Shown piece after piece: positions 1 to 9,242 of a stretch of 64,000 bases of DNA. Every line of letters begins with the position of its first letter. Position 1 is the first letter of the stretch. The stretch lies in the NCBI RefSeq assembly GCF_026626665.1, contig NZ_JAPNKE010000002.1, positions 11,552,001-11,616,000 on the forward strand. Reading direction: 5' to 3'. The DNA is from Nannocystis pusilla. GTDB taxonomy: Bacteria; Myxococcota_A; Polyangia; Nannocystales; Nannocystaceae. The position numbers and the translations under genes were made by a program. A model generated the notes under the pieces. The model did not search any database and was not told the DNA's origin. It saw nothing but the letters and a program-made list of their open reading frames with translations.

Positions 1-309
1 CTGGCGCGAGGTCTGTTCGCGCACGGCCCAGGCGCAACGAGGTCCGTCGCCCGGGCCGCGGCCGCTCGGGCCTGGCCCACGCCGTTACACGTGCGATGCC
101 GGGGCCGTATCGATGAAAATGGTTGAGGAAATCGCGGGAGGGCGCGGCCCGGTTGGAAAAATTCCCAGCGCTTCCTGGGAGCCCCTCCCATCGCGGTCCT
201 CCCACAAGGGGCGCGCGGGCCGACCGCTGAGCTCGCCGAGGCGCCTCGCGGCGTCGTCGCGGCCAGGCGCGGCGCGGGTTTCCTGAACCTCCGAGGTCGG
301 GCTTCGCCG

Positions 310-325
310 TGGCGCGCGGATTGCA
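310..325 (+). promoter_or_regulatory. Sigma54 (-24/-12) promoter of the kinase-regulator operon
   Basis: The sequence reads TGGCGC, five bases, then TTGCA. The GG and GC dinucleotides are exactly 12 bases apart, as the RpoN consensus (TGGCAC-N5-TTGCA) requires. It ends 44 bases before the start codon of the histidine kinase gene, and the operon encodes an NtrC-type activator whose GAFTGA motif contacts RpoN, so autoregulation is likely. The match and spacing are seen; use in the cell is inferred. Confidence 0.6.
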
Positions 326-369
326 GCCGCCTGAACAAACCGCGGTACCCTCGCCGCGGAGGCCTCCTC

Positions 370-1810
370 ATGACCCGCCAGCCCTTCGCCCCCGCCGAAC
401 GCAGCCGTGTGCGGATCAACGGCCTCGTGTTGGTCCTCGGCGCGGTGCTCAGCGTGGCGATGGTGGCGTGGGTGGGGATCCGCTTCGAGGACGCGGAGTC
501 GGAGCTGGCGATGCAGCGCGAGCAGCGGCGCCTGGCGGACCTGGCGTCGCTGCTGTCCGTCGAGCTCGCGGCGAAGCGGCGAACCTGGCGCGCGACTCGC
601 CGCCGACCGCGGACCCGCCGGCGACACAGCCCGGGACGTGGACCGCGCCGGTCGCCGCGGGCGACGGCCGCGAGCTCGGGGTGCAGGTGCGGATCGGCGA
701 GCTGTTCCACGTGGCCGATCACCTCCACTCGGCGGACGAGCGGGTGTTCGTGCAGCCGCCCGGCGCGGCGAAGTTCTTCGATCTGCACGGCCTGTCCGCA
801 GGGCCAGGTGTGCTCGCGGCGCTGGTCGAGCGCGGCGAGGACACGGGCATGCTGTCGGACGAGCAGGCGCAGCAGCTCGGGCTGCCGGCGTACCCCGCGT
901 TCGTCAGCGTGGCGGCGGCCGACGGCGGGGTCCTCGGGACGTGGCGCGTCGCCGTCGTCGGCAGCACCCGCGAGGAGGTCGAGCGCGACCGGCGAGGCAT
1001 GCTGCGCGTGATCATCAAGGTGCTGCTGACGGGCATCACGACGGTCGCGTTCGGCTACTTCGCGTTCCGGGAGTTCCGCGCGCAGGTGATGGCGCGCCAC
1101 CAGCTCGAGCTCGCCGAGCAGCGGCGGGCCGGGGAAGAGGTGCTGGCCCGCGAGAACCGCACCGCGACGATGCTGACGCTCGCGTCGGGGGGTCGCCCAC
1201 GAGGTCGGCACGCCGCTCGGGCTCATCCGCGTCAAGGCCGAGGCGCTGCGCGACGCGCTGCAGGACTCGCCCGAGGAGCAGGACGCGAAGACGATCCTCG
1301 GGCAGGTCGACCGCCTGCGCGACGTGGTCCAGGGGTTCCTCCGCGTCGCCCGCGGCACCATGCCCGAACAGACGCGCGTGGCCCCGGCGACGCTGGCGCA
1401 GGCGGTCCGCGACCTGATCGCGCACCGCTTCCAGGCCGCCGAGGTCGCGCTGCAGGTGGAGGTCGCGCCCGAGATGCCGGACGTGCGGGTCAACGCGCTG
1501 CTCGTCGAGCACGCGCTGGTCAACCTGCTCGTCAACGCCTGCGACGCGTCCCCGCGCGGCGGCCAGGTCACGCTGCGCCTGCGCCACGAGCACGAGGACG
1601 TGGTGTTCGAGGTGCTCGACGAGGGCGAGTACGCGAGGAGGACCGCGAGCGCCTCCTCAAGCCGTTCTTCTCGCGCAAGGCGCACGGCACCGGCCTCGGG
1701 CTCGCGCTCACCAACGAGATCGCCCGCATGAGCCGCGGGTCGGTCACCCTCGCCACGCGGTCGCCTCGCGGCGCGATCGCCACGCTGCGTTTGCCCAGGA
1801 GGTCCCATGA
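370..1810 (+). CDS. Membrane-bound sensor histidine kinase (frameshifted)
   Basis: Likely senses a signal outside the cytoplasm and phosphorylates the NtrC-type regulator encoded next. The N-terminus has a membrane segment (residues 17-35), a periplasmic sensor region of about 190 residues and a second membrane segment near 1015-1075. The kinase core follows: an H-box reading AHEVGTPL, an N-box NLLVNACDAS, and a G-box GTGLGLAL near the end. The reading frame changes near 585, 1190 (a run of six G) and 1630, but the domains continue without loss, so these look like sequencing indels. The true stop is unclear; the best fit is the TGA that overlaps the ATG of the next gene. The order sensor, HisKA, HATPase matches NtrB-like kinases. 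The ligand is unknown. Confidence 0.8.
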
Positions 1811-3170
1811 CGAGCGAACACAAGGTCGTGCGCCCGCACGTGCTCCTGGTCGACGACGAGCCCGAGTGGGGCGATGCGCTCGGCGAGGAGCTCGGCCGCC
1901 GCGGCTTCAAGGTGCACGTGGTGCGCGACGCCGCGGCCGCGCTCGCGCTGCTCGAGACGCAGGAGTTCGACGCGCTGGTGACCGACCTCCGGCTGGAGCG
2001 CGGCGACGGCGTGTCGCTGATGGTGCAGGCGCAGGAGCTCGTCCCGCAGCTGCCGACGATCGTGATGACGGCCTACGCGGCGATCGACACCGCGGTCGAG
2101 GCGATCCGCCGCGGCGCGTTCCACTGCCTGACCAAGCCGTTCGGGGTCGACGAGCTGGTGCTGTTCCTGCGCCGCGCGCTCGACGACCGCCGGCTCCGCC
2201 GCGAGACCGGCGAGCTGCGCCGGCGCCTGAGCGACGCGGCGCCCCAGGGCCTCGTCGGCCGCAGCACGGCCATGCGCGCGGTGTTCGAGGTGATCGCGGG
2301 GATCGCCGACACCGACGTGCCGGTCCTCCTCACCGGCGAGACCGGCACCGGCAAGACCACGATCGCCGCGGCGCTGCACGCCCGCAGCCAGCGCGCGTCG
2401 GCGCCGTTCGTCGCGGTCAACTGCGCGGCGATCCCGAGCAGCTGCTCGAGGGCGAGCTGTTCGGCCACACCCGCGGGGCGTTCACCGGCGCGACGCAGGC
2501 GAGCCCGGGGCTGTTCGCGGAGGCCGACCAGGGCACCCTGTTCCTCGACGAGATCGGCGAGCTGCAGACGGCGCTGCAGGCCAAGCTGCTGCACGTGATC
2601 GAGCGCGGGGTGATCCGACCGATCGGCGGGACCCGCGAGCGCCGCGTCAATACGCGGATCCTCGCGCCACCAACCTCGACCTCGCCGCGGCCGTGCGCGC
2701 CGGCGAGTTCCGCGAGGACCTCTATTATCGCCTCGCCCTGGTGGTGCTCGGATCCGGCGCTCCGCGACCGCCGCGAAGACATCCCGCTGCTCGTCGAGCA
2801 GTGCCTCGAGTCGGCGCGCCGGCGCTATCCGACAGCGGCTCCGCGCCGGATCGGCGAGGACGTGATGGCCGCGTTCCTCGCCTACCGCTGGCCCGGGAAC
2901 GTCCGCGAGCTGTGTCACCTGGTCGAGCGCCTGGTGCTGCTGTCGCGCAACGAGGTGATCGCGCTGTCGGACCTGCCCCGCGGCTTCGGCAGCGAGGGCC
3001 CGGACGCGGCGAGAGCGGTCCGGGGCCGTTCGGCGACGCGGTGCTGCCGCTTCGGGAGATCCAGCGCCGTTACGCGCGCTGGGCGGTGACGCAGCACGGC
3101 GGCGTGAGGCCACGCCGCCCGCGCGCTGGGGGTCGACATCAAGACGCTGATGAAGCTGCTGACGGAGTGA
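1807..3170 (+). CDS. NtrC-family sigma54-dependent response regulator (frameshifted)
   Basis: Cytoplasmic transcription activator for RpoN promoters. The receiver domain (residues 1-120) carries VLLVDDEP and a phospho-acceptor Asp in VTDLRL near residue 60, with the conserved Lys in LTKPFG. The AAA+ domain has Walker A GETGTGKT near residue 180, the sigma54-contact loop GAFTGA near 223, Walker B LFLDEIGE and the RWPGNVREL motif. A short Fis-type helix-turn-helix (ALGVDIKTLMKLL) precedes the TGA. Frames change near 2430, 2668, 2750, 3010 and 3110 without loss of motifs. The start overlaps the end of the kinase gene (ATGA), which indicates coupled translation and pairing with that kinase. The promoter at 310 suggests self-activation. 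Confidence 0.85.
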
Positions 3171-3208
3171 CCGCCACGGTCGCATCCGGCTGATACACTC
3201 GTCGCCCC

Positions 3209-3824
3209 ATGGGCTCCTCGAATCGCGGCAAGGCGATCGTGATCGCCGACTACGATCCAGGGTGGGTGGCGAAGTTCGAGGCGGCGCGCGAGGCGATGTT
3301 CGTCGCCTGCGGCCGGGACGCCTTCGTCGCCATCGAGCACGTCGGCAGCACGGCCGTGCCCGGCCTCGCGGCGAAGCCCATCATCGACATGATGCCGGGG
3401 CTGCGCTCGCTGGACGACGCGCCGCCGATCGTCGCCAGGCTGGTGGCGCTCGGGTACCAGTACGTGCCCCAGTTCGAGCAGGACACGCCCTCCGGCCCCG
3501 GTATGCCGCTGCGTCGCTACCTCCGCGGCGACGACGGGGACGGCCGCCGCGCTACCACGTGCACATGGTCGAGCACGGCGGCGACTTCTGGACGAGGCAC
3601 CTGTTGTTCCGCGACTACCTGCGAAGCCACCCGAGGCGGCGGAGACGTACGCGCAGCTCAAGCGCGAGCTGGCGGCCGGCTTCAACGCGACGATCACCGC
3701 CACGAGCGACATCAACGTCGGCTACACCGACCGCAAGACGGAATTCGTGGAGGGCATCGTCGCCCGCGCGCGGGCAGAGCTGGCGACACTAGTGACTGCG
3801 TGCGCATCCGGACCTGCCTCATGA
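3209..3824 (+). CDS. GrpB (UPF0157) family protein
   Basis: Member of the GrpB family, a nucleotidyltransferase-fold family of uncertain physiological role. The characteristic segment IEHVGSTAVPGLAAKPIIDM is present near residue 45, followed by RYHVHMVEHGG and a helical C-terminus. Frames shift near 3510 and 3640, but the joined protein of about 200 residues is the usual length. The ATG at 3209 is 38 bases after the regulator stop, so it may be read through from that operon. Its TGA lies inside the palindrome at 3814-3831 and interlocks with the stop of the convergent gene (TCATGA). Confidence 0.75.
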
Positions 3825-3848
3825 GACAGGTCCAGGTCGAGCTCGGGT
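3790..3848. repeat. Dispersed palindromic repeat, copy A
   Basis: A segment of about 55 bases that is closely matched at 9168-9235. Shared blocks are GTGACTGCGTGCGC, CATGAGACAGGT and GAGCTCG in the same order and nearly the same spacing. Its centre is the imperfect palindrome CCTGCCTCATGAGACAGG (3814-3831, one mismatched pair). Here it contains the stop codons of two convergent genes. It looks like a REP-type intergenic element or a bidirectional terminator; which one is inference. Confidence 0.6.
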
Positions 3849-4286
3849 CGCCGGTCGGTTCGCGGCGGAGGTGCTCGTGCAGGACGGCGCGCCTCGTCGC
3901 CGCTCATTTGCCCAGTAGAAACCCACGCGATACACGGTCACGGCGATCGCAAGCCCCAGCTCGCCCAGTCGGCGCACGAGCCCCGCGGGGACGGTGGTGA
4001 CGTCCTTGGGCTTGGTGCCGCTCTCGAACGCGAGGTCGACGACGCGGCGCGTGCACTGATCCCACGCATGGCGGGCGGGCGGGGACAGCCGTTCGAGCAG
4101 CGCGCAGATGTGCGCGACGGACGCTTCCGGCGAGCCCTCCACCACGATCCCGAGCGCGACGGAGTGGAGCTCGCCCGTGCGATCGTGGAGGTGGATCACG
4201 ACTTCGGGCTCGAGCTCGGCGACGACGCGATCGAGGCTCGTGGGCGCGTCGAATTCCAGGTCGGCCGTGATGTAGCGGATCTCCAT
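3819..4286 (-). CDS. Hypothetical protein
   Basis: I do not recognise this family. The start MEIRYITADLEFD at 4286 opens a well-behaved acidic sequence of about 130 residues that is probably a small cytoplasmic protein, with a VTVYRVGFYW stretch near its end. The last 25 residues before the stop at 3819 are Arg/Pro/Ser-rich and may be a frame artefact; the real stop could be near 3890. It is co-directional with the hypothetical gene upstream (4366-5106) and 79 bases downstream of it, so the two may form an operon. No membrane segment or catalytic motif is visible. Confidence 0.45.
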   Translation of the reverse strand: MEIRYITADLEFDAPTSLDRVVAELEPEVVIHLHDRTGELHSVALGIVVEGSPEASVAHICALLERLSPPARHAWDQCTRRVVDLAFESGTKPKDVTTVPAGLVRRLGELGLAIAVTVYRVGFYWANERRRGAPSCTSTSAANRPATRARPGPVS

Positions 4287-4365
4287 GGGCGCCGCGACGA
4301 TAGCAGAGAGCACCTCTCCGTCGGTCGCCCGCACGGGCGCCGCCACGGGAGCGCCGTGGCGGCCT

Positions 4366-5106
4366 TCAGTCCGCCTCGAAGCACCCCGCCTCGACCAACT
4401 CGTCGACCCTTCGCTGCAGCTCCGGATCCTCTGCCCGGCGCAACAACGGCTCGAGCTGCAGCGTGCAGGCGAGGTGGCCGTTGCGTCCCCCACGAACCAC
4501 TGGGCCGCGAAGATGTAGCCGCACTCGACCCAGTGCTCGACCAGCGCCACGAGGTGCGGGACCGCCTCGACCCGTCCCTCTTTGGCGAGCCGGCGGGACG
4601 ACGCCTCGGCGTGCGCCTGCTCCCGCAGCAAGTCCCAGACGAGCCGACAGGTGACTGCATCGGCGAGCGCCGGCAACCCGTGCTTCGCGGCGAAGTCACC
4701 CACCTGGATCGGCGAGAGCACCCGCGCCCCGACCTCGTCGTCTCGTACCGCGCGCGCAAAGTCGTCGGTCGTCTGCAGCCCCGTGTCGCGCAACAGATCG
4801 CTCTGGAGGAACTCCGCCGGCCCGGTCATCCCCTCGTACCGCGCGATCTGGAAACCCATGCTCTCCCGCACCCCTTCGGCGAAGGCACGGTAGCGCTCGG
4901 GCGTGATTTCGGCGCCACGCGGCACCAGCACCACCGGCTGCTCGACCTGCATGCCGAGTTCGTCGTCTTGATAGAGGGCCATGACCGCCGTCGCGGGCTC
5001 GCCGTCGTGGAAGGACAGCCGCACGAGGGCGCTCCAGGTCGGCGTGGTGGCTTCGACGCGCTCGGAAGACGTCGTCGAGGATTTCGCGGGCGGTGGCGAG
5101 GTCCAT
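4366..5106 (-). CDS. Hypothetical protein
   Basis: An unrecognised cytoplasmic protein of about 245 residues. The ATG at 5106 gives MDLATAREILDDVFRA. After a frameshift near 5055 the sequence continues through FHDGEPATAVMALYQDDELG, a VVLVPRG strand and a long helical part containing EVGARVLSPIQVGDFAAKHG. A second shift near 4490 leads to a charged C-terminus ending EAGCFEAD and TGA. No signal peptide or membrane segment. It lies downstream of the halogenase-like gene in the same direction with a gap of about 110 bases, so it could be the tail of that transcription unit. The function cannot be stated. Confidence 0.5.
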
Positions 5107-5214
5107 GAGCGGGCAGGGTACGACACCTGATTCGTCGCGCACATCGCCTGCGCGCCGCGGAACCTGCCGCCCTCCACGAGCAGCAGCAGCGCTGCGTGAT
5201 AGCGACCCCGCGCG

Positions 5215-7036
5215 CTATTCGGCCGGCGCATCGGCGCGGGCCATGGGCCGTGGCGCGCGGAGCTTGTGGAGCGCCGTCTCTGCCCAATCGTAGGCGTACA
5301 GGGCGGCGAAGAGCCCACGGCCGCCTGGTGCCGCAGGCGGATCACCCAGCGCAGCCGCCCCTCGAAGGAGATCGGCAGACGCTGGATCCACGAGCCCCGC
5401 CGGACTTCACCACGTCGAGCGCCGACAGGGTGACGACCTTGCCCATCTTCAGCAGCGGCAGGCGCCAGAGGGGCGGCAAGGGCTTCGTGAAGCCGACGAT
5501 GGTCTTGAGGGTGGGTCCGCCGATCCCGTGCTCGAGCCGGAACCGCGCCCGCTCGGCGATGGCGGCTTGAAGGGTCCGCTGGATCGCCTGCACGCGCTCG
5601 GGGGACAGCCAGCGCCAGGCCGTGGTCTGCGAGAATACAGGCACTGCTCGAGACGGTCCGGATCGCCCGGGCTCGGCGTCTCCCTCGACGTGTCGCCCTC
5701 GGTGTCGATGAGCCAGCGCACCAGGTCGGCGCGCACCGGCCCCGACGCGAACAGGACCACGAAGTCGAGGTGGGAGAGCGCGAAGAAGCGGCTGTCCGCG
5801 ATGGCCGGCGAGTACTTCTCGCGCACCATGTTGCGCATGATCTGCCAGTCTTGCACCGTGGCGTCGTTCACCCGATCGATATAGGCCCGATCGAGGCGAT
5901 GCTCGCGGACGTCGCGCTCGACGATGTTGGCGATGTGCCACGAGGTCACCATGGCCAGCGAGATCCCCTGGCTGTAGTAGGCGTCGATGATGGACGCCGC
6001 GTCGCCGACCATGCCGTAGCGCCGCTCGCTCACGAAGGTGTCGGTCAGGTGTTGCACGTCGCGGTAGCTGCGAAACTCGAGCAGGGTGTCCTCGGAGATG
6101 AGTCCGTCCAGCACCGGGTGACGGCGCATGACGTTCCAGAACTTCTCTCGCAGCGAGGAGCCTGCCGGCGGCAGGCGCTGGTCCACGTGACGCCGATGCT
6201 GATGCGATCGCCGCCGAGTCGGATGACCCAGATCCAGTAGCCCTCTCCCCACATGTGCACCGTGAAGTAATCACGCGAGCTCTTCTCGCCGTCCTCGTCG
6301 TCGAACACCCAGCGCTCGCCGAACAGGGCGTCGGTCACGCCGCTGAACTGGCCCCACGCGGCGGTCGTCTGGAAGCCGTCGTCCATGTCGACCGCGTGCT
6401 TCATCTTCTTGGCCAGGAATCGGTTCCGGCCCGAGCAATCCAGCACCCAGCGGACCCGCGCGCTCGCCGGCGTTCCGTCGCGGGTGGACGACCAGACGAC
6501 CGTGTGCGGCCCGTCGCCCTCGTCGAGCAGCACGTCGCGGACCTTCGCGGTGTCGCAGAGCGTGATTTTGGGTGACTCCGCACCTGGTCGCACATGAAGC
6601 GCTCCAGCTCGGGGCGGACCATCTGCATGTCGAGGAACATGCACCTCGACCACTTGTCGTCGCACAGCTTCTCGTAGAGATAGTGAGGCGGATGGAAATC
6701 GGCCTGCGCCCCCCACTCGGACGCTCCCTCGAAGCTCTGCGCGCCCTCCGTGCCGTGCGTCATCCACACGCCGCTTGGGGAAGCACTGCGGCAGGAACGG
6801 CTCGACGCCGCCGATCGTCCGCAGGAAGGCGTTGGTGAACAGCAGCATCGATTCGCCGACCTTGTAGCTCTCTTTTCGGTCGGTCAGGTTGTCGACGATC
6901 ACCACGCGGAGGCCGCGCTTGCGAACTGGAGGGCGTTGAACAGGCCCAGCATCCCCGCGCCGATGATCGCGACGTCTGCCTCGACGGCCTCGGACACCGA
7001 GACCCCGGCCGCGGGATCGAACTCGCCGTTATCCAT
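5215..7036 (-). CDS. FAD-dependent halogenase-like oxidoreductase (frameshifted)
   Basis: A flavoprotein of the tryptophan/phenol halogenase superfamily, expected to use FADH2, O2 and chloride (or to act as a related oxidase) on a specialised-metabolite precursor. The N-terminal Rossmann motif reads IIGAGMLG near residue 25. A KVGES block follows near residue 58, typical of the family. The signature W-x-W-x-I appears as YWIWVI near residue 265, and the C-terminal FAD motif as MVGDAASIIDAYYSQG. In true halogenases the fifth signature position is usually followed by Pro; here it is Arg, so halogenation is not certain. Frames shift near 6920, 6790, 6570, 6180, 5640, 5400 and 5330, yet the joined product (about 600 residues, ending RADAPAE) is family-like. 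It is the last gene of the hydratase / hydroxylase / halogenase series. Confidence 0.75.
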
Positions 7037-7114
7037 ACGCGGATCCTCTCTCCAATTGTGCCACCGACCGCGGTCGGCGACGGAATCGCGCCACCGGAGC
7101 GCCGCTTCAACCGA

Positions 7115-7777
7115 TCACGGGCAGCTGCCCGTCCACACCCTCGCGCGGGTCGCCGTACGGGGAGAGCTCCGCAGGAACAACTCGCGGGAATGGGCGTTGC
7201 CGCGGAGGACGTGCACGATGAGGTGAAAGCGGTCGACCTGGCTGTCGTTGACGACGGAGTGCTCGTAGCTGAGGTTGACCGCGAAGGCCCGCCCGTCGGC
7301 GAACGGGACCTCATGGACGACGCCTCGATCGCGGTAGAGGACCGACAGCCCTCCGGATGGTTGAGCGCGATCGAGATCGAGGCGAGCTTGCGCTCGCTGT
7401 AATCGGCGTGGAAAGGGACCTGCCCGCCCGGCCGGAGCAACATCAGCCGGACGCGGCCGAACTGCGCCTCCGGGAACGTGGTCTTGACATAGGTCGTCGT
7501 CGCGGGGCACGGGTCGGCCGCGTCCGTCCACCGGTACGCGTCGGCCTGGCCGGCCTCCGGGCCCCATAGGCCTCGAACCCGAGCGTCTTGTCGCTCCCCA
7601 GCCGTGGAGGGTCAGCGCCTTCCAGCGGCCGTCGGGGACCTCGCCCTCGCGGTGATCCACGGATGGGGATCCGGCTCGCGGCCTCGGCGAGCACGGCCTC
7701 GCCCGGCGGGGGATGTCCAGCCGCAGATGCGGCAGGTCACTGTGAACGATGGAACCGTAGGAACGTTCGTGATTCAT
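7115..7777 (-). CDS. Aspartyl/asparaginyl beta-hydroxylase family dioxygenase
   Basis: A non-haem Fe(II)/2-oxoglutarate dioxygenase of the AspH family. The iron-binding His-x-Asp appears in VPFHADYSER, the second His in the YEHSVVNDS block, and the closing RFHLIVHVLRG segment is diagnostic of the family. The likely substrate is an Asp/Asn residue, free or carrier-bound, in the product made by this cluster; that is inference. The ATG at 7777 overlaps the stop of the enoyl-CoA hydratase gene (ATGA), so the two are translationally coupled. Frames shift near 7700, 7600, 7560 and 7350. The joined length of about 220 residues fits stand-alone bacterial members. Confidence 0.75.
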   Translation of the reverse strand: MNHERSYGSIVHSDLPHLRLDIPRRARPCSPRPRAGSPSVDHREGEVPDGRWKALTLHGWGATRRSGSRPMGPGGRPGRRVPVDGRGRPVPRDDDLCQDHVPGGAVRPRPADVAPAGRAGPFPRRLQRAQARLDLDRAQPSGGLSVLYRDRGVVHEVPFADGRAFAVNLSYEHSVVNDSQVDRFHLIVHVLRGNAHSRELFLRSSPRTATRARVWTGSCP

Positions 7778-8461
7778 AGCATCTTCCCGAGGTGCTCGGC
7801 CCGGGCGCTCGCCGCCCGGGCGACGCGCCCGTCCACTCCGCGCGGGTGTGTGCGCGTACATGTTCGAGGCCTCGCCGGGCACCTCGGCGTCGTGCCCCGC
7901 CATCCGGCGCGCAGCCGCGAGCGCCATAGCTCTCAACGCGTCGGCCGGCACGACGTGCGACGCAGCCTCCGCCGCTCCGCCTCCTGCGCGCCGATCAGGG
8001 CGCCGTCCAGCGCAGCTCCAGCGCGTGCGCTTCGCCGATCCGCCGCGACACCGCAGGGAACACGAGGTACGGCCAGAGCCTCCGCGTGACCTCGGGGAGG
8101 CCGAATCGGGCGTCGTCGGCGGCGAAGATGACGTCTCCCAGGACGGCGAGCCCGAGGCCGCCGCCGACGGCGTGGCCCTGGACCGCGGTGATCAGGGGCT
8201 TCGAAAGCCAGGCGAACGCGGAGAAGAGCCGCTCGTGCGCGGGGGTCGTCTGCGACGCGCCGGCCTCCTGAGGTCGAGCCCCGCGCAAAACGACGGACCA
8301 TCGCTTTGCAGGAGCAAGACGTTGATATCGTCGTCGGCGGCGGCTCCTTCGAATTCGGTCAACAACCCGGCACAGGTCGCGGCGTCGAGCGCGTTTCGCT
8401 TTTCGGGCCGTCTGATTGTTATGATCCGTACGCCGCGATCCGTCTCGCCAACTACCGTCAT
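7774..8461 (-). CDS. Enoyl-CoA hydratase/isomerase superfamily protein
   Basis: A crotonase-fold enzyme acting on acyl-CoA or acyl-carrier thioesters. The ATG at 8461 (MTVVGETDRGVRIITI) places the first strand at the usual distance; a TTG at 8509 would add 16 unusual residues and was not chosen. The oxyanion-hole segments FCAGLDLR and VQGHAVGGGLGLA are clear, and FGLPEV keeps the second catalytic Glu. The first Glu of true hydratases (the CELA position) is replaced by Gly-Leu, so this may be an isomerase, thioesterase or decarboxylase-type member. Frames shift near 8270, 8030, 7970 and 7830. Its TGA overlaps the ATG of the hydroxylase gene. Confidence 0.75.
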
Positions 8462-9242
8462 CCGCCCCAACACACGCGGGAACCTAATCCCCAGGAAAGC
8501 CTCGATCAAGCGCTAAGTTCGGCGCGTTCTCGTCAATCGGAGATATGAGGAGGAGGCCGGGGTTTGTCGGGAACGCCGGGGGGTGAGATTGACCTCGCGG
8601 CGTAGTTGCCGGCGGAGCCACGAATGGACAAAGGCGAGCGCAGCGCTCAGGAGAGCGCGGTGATGCTGGAAACAGAAGGCCCGGCCAGGAGGAGCGAGGC
8701 TTCGGTTCGCATCCTCTTCGTGAGGGCGCGACCCCGCTGGCCCCATCGCGGCGTTGCACCCGCGCTTCGTCCAGGATTTTCGGGACGCGCATGGATGCTC
8801 CTTCGCGTCGAGGCGGCCGACGGGCTTGCGGAGCTCGCCCAATGCGGATAACGGCCGTCGTGTTCGCGCGGATCGATATCGTGCTCGCGCCGGGCGGTAT
8901 TGTCATGACTCCGATCAGCCGCCTCGAGGACTGCCGACGCCGTAGTATTTAAAACATCCGGCCGCGTCGGCTGGAGTGACGAGAGTCGCAAGGGGCGGAA
9001 ATCGCGGCTTCGAGGAGCAGGATGGTTCGAGCTCCGGGGCCGCGGAGGGCGGTCTCGATCTTCGACCGGGCGAGCTCGATGCTGGCGAGTACGCCGTGCA
9101 CCGCCACGAGCGACGTGCACCGACCGCGAGACCGACTTCGTGGCGGAAATCGTCACCGAGCGCGCACGGCGGTGACTGCGTGCGCGCGATCCCCAGGCCT
9201 GACCCATGAGACAGGTGCAGATCGAGCTCGTCAGGTCTCGCG
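8462..9242. other. Intergenic region without a supported gene
   Basis: About 780 bases between the hydratase start and the P450 stop. Open frames here are Arg/Pro/Ser-rich and change composition along their length, as expected of shadow frames. The stretch must hold the promoter of the three-gene hydratase operon and the P450 terminator, and it contains repeat copy B near its 3' end (9168-9235). Confidence 0.5.
9168..9235. repeat. Dispersed palindromic repeat, copy B
   Basis: Second copy of the element at 3790-3848 in the same orientation: GTGACTGCGTGCGC, then an ATCC block, then the palindromic centre CCTGACCCATGAGACAGG, then GAGCTCG. It sits just downstream of the P450 stop codon. Both copies lie at gene 3' ends, which fits a terminator-like or REP-like role. 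Confidence 0.6.

Noticed and set aside
85..627. A 180-codon minus frame at the window start
   Set aside because: Arg/Ala/Pro-rich, overlaps the sigma54 promoter and the kinase N-terminus, and has no motif.
309..3089. A 926-codon plus frame covering the kinase and regulator genes
   Set aside because: It only strings together correct segments of two genes with Arg-rich shadow parts in between; the kinase and NtrC motifs require frame changes.
8647..9242. Extension of the P450 frame to 8647
   Set aside because: The P450 C-terminus is restored in another frame with a stop at 9243; the extension is low-complexity.
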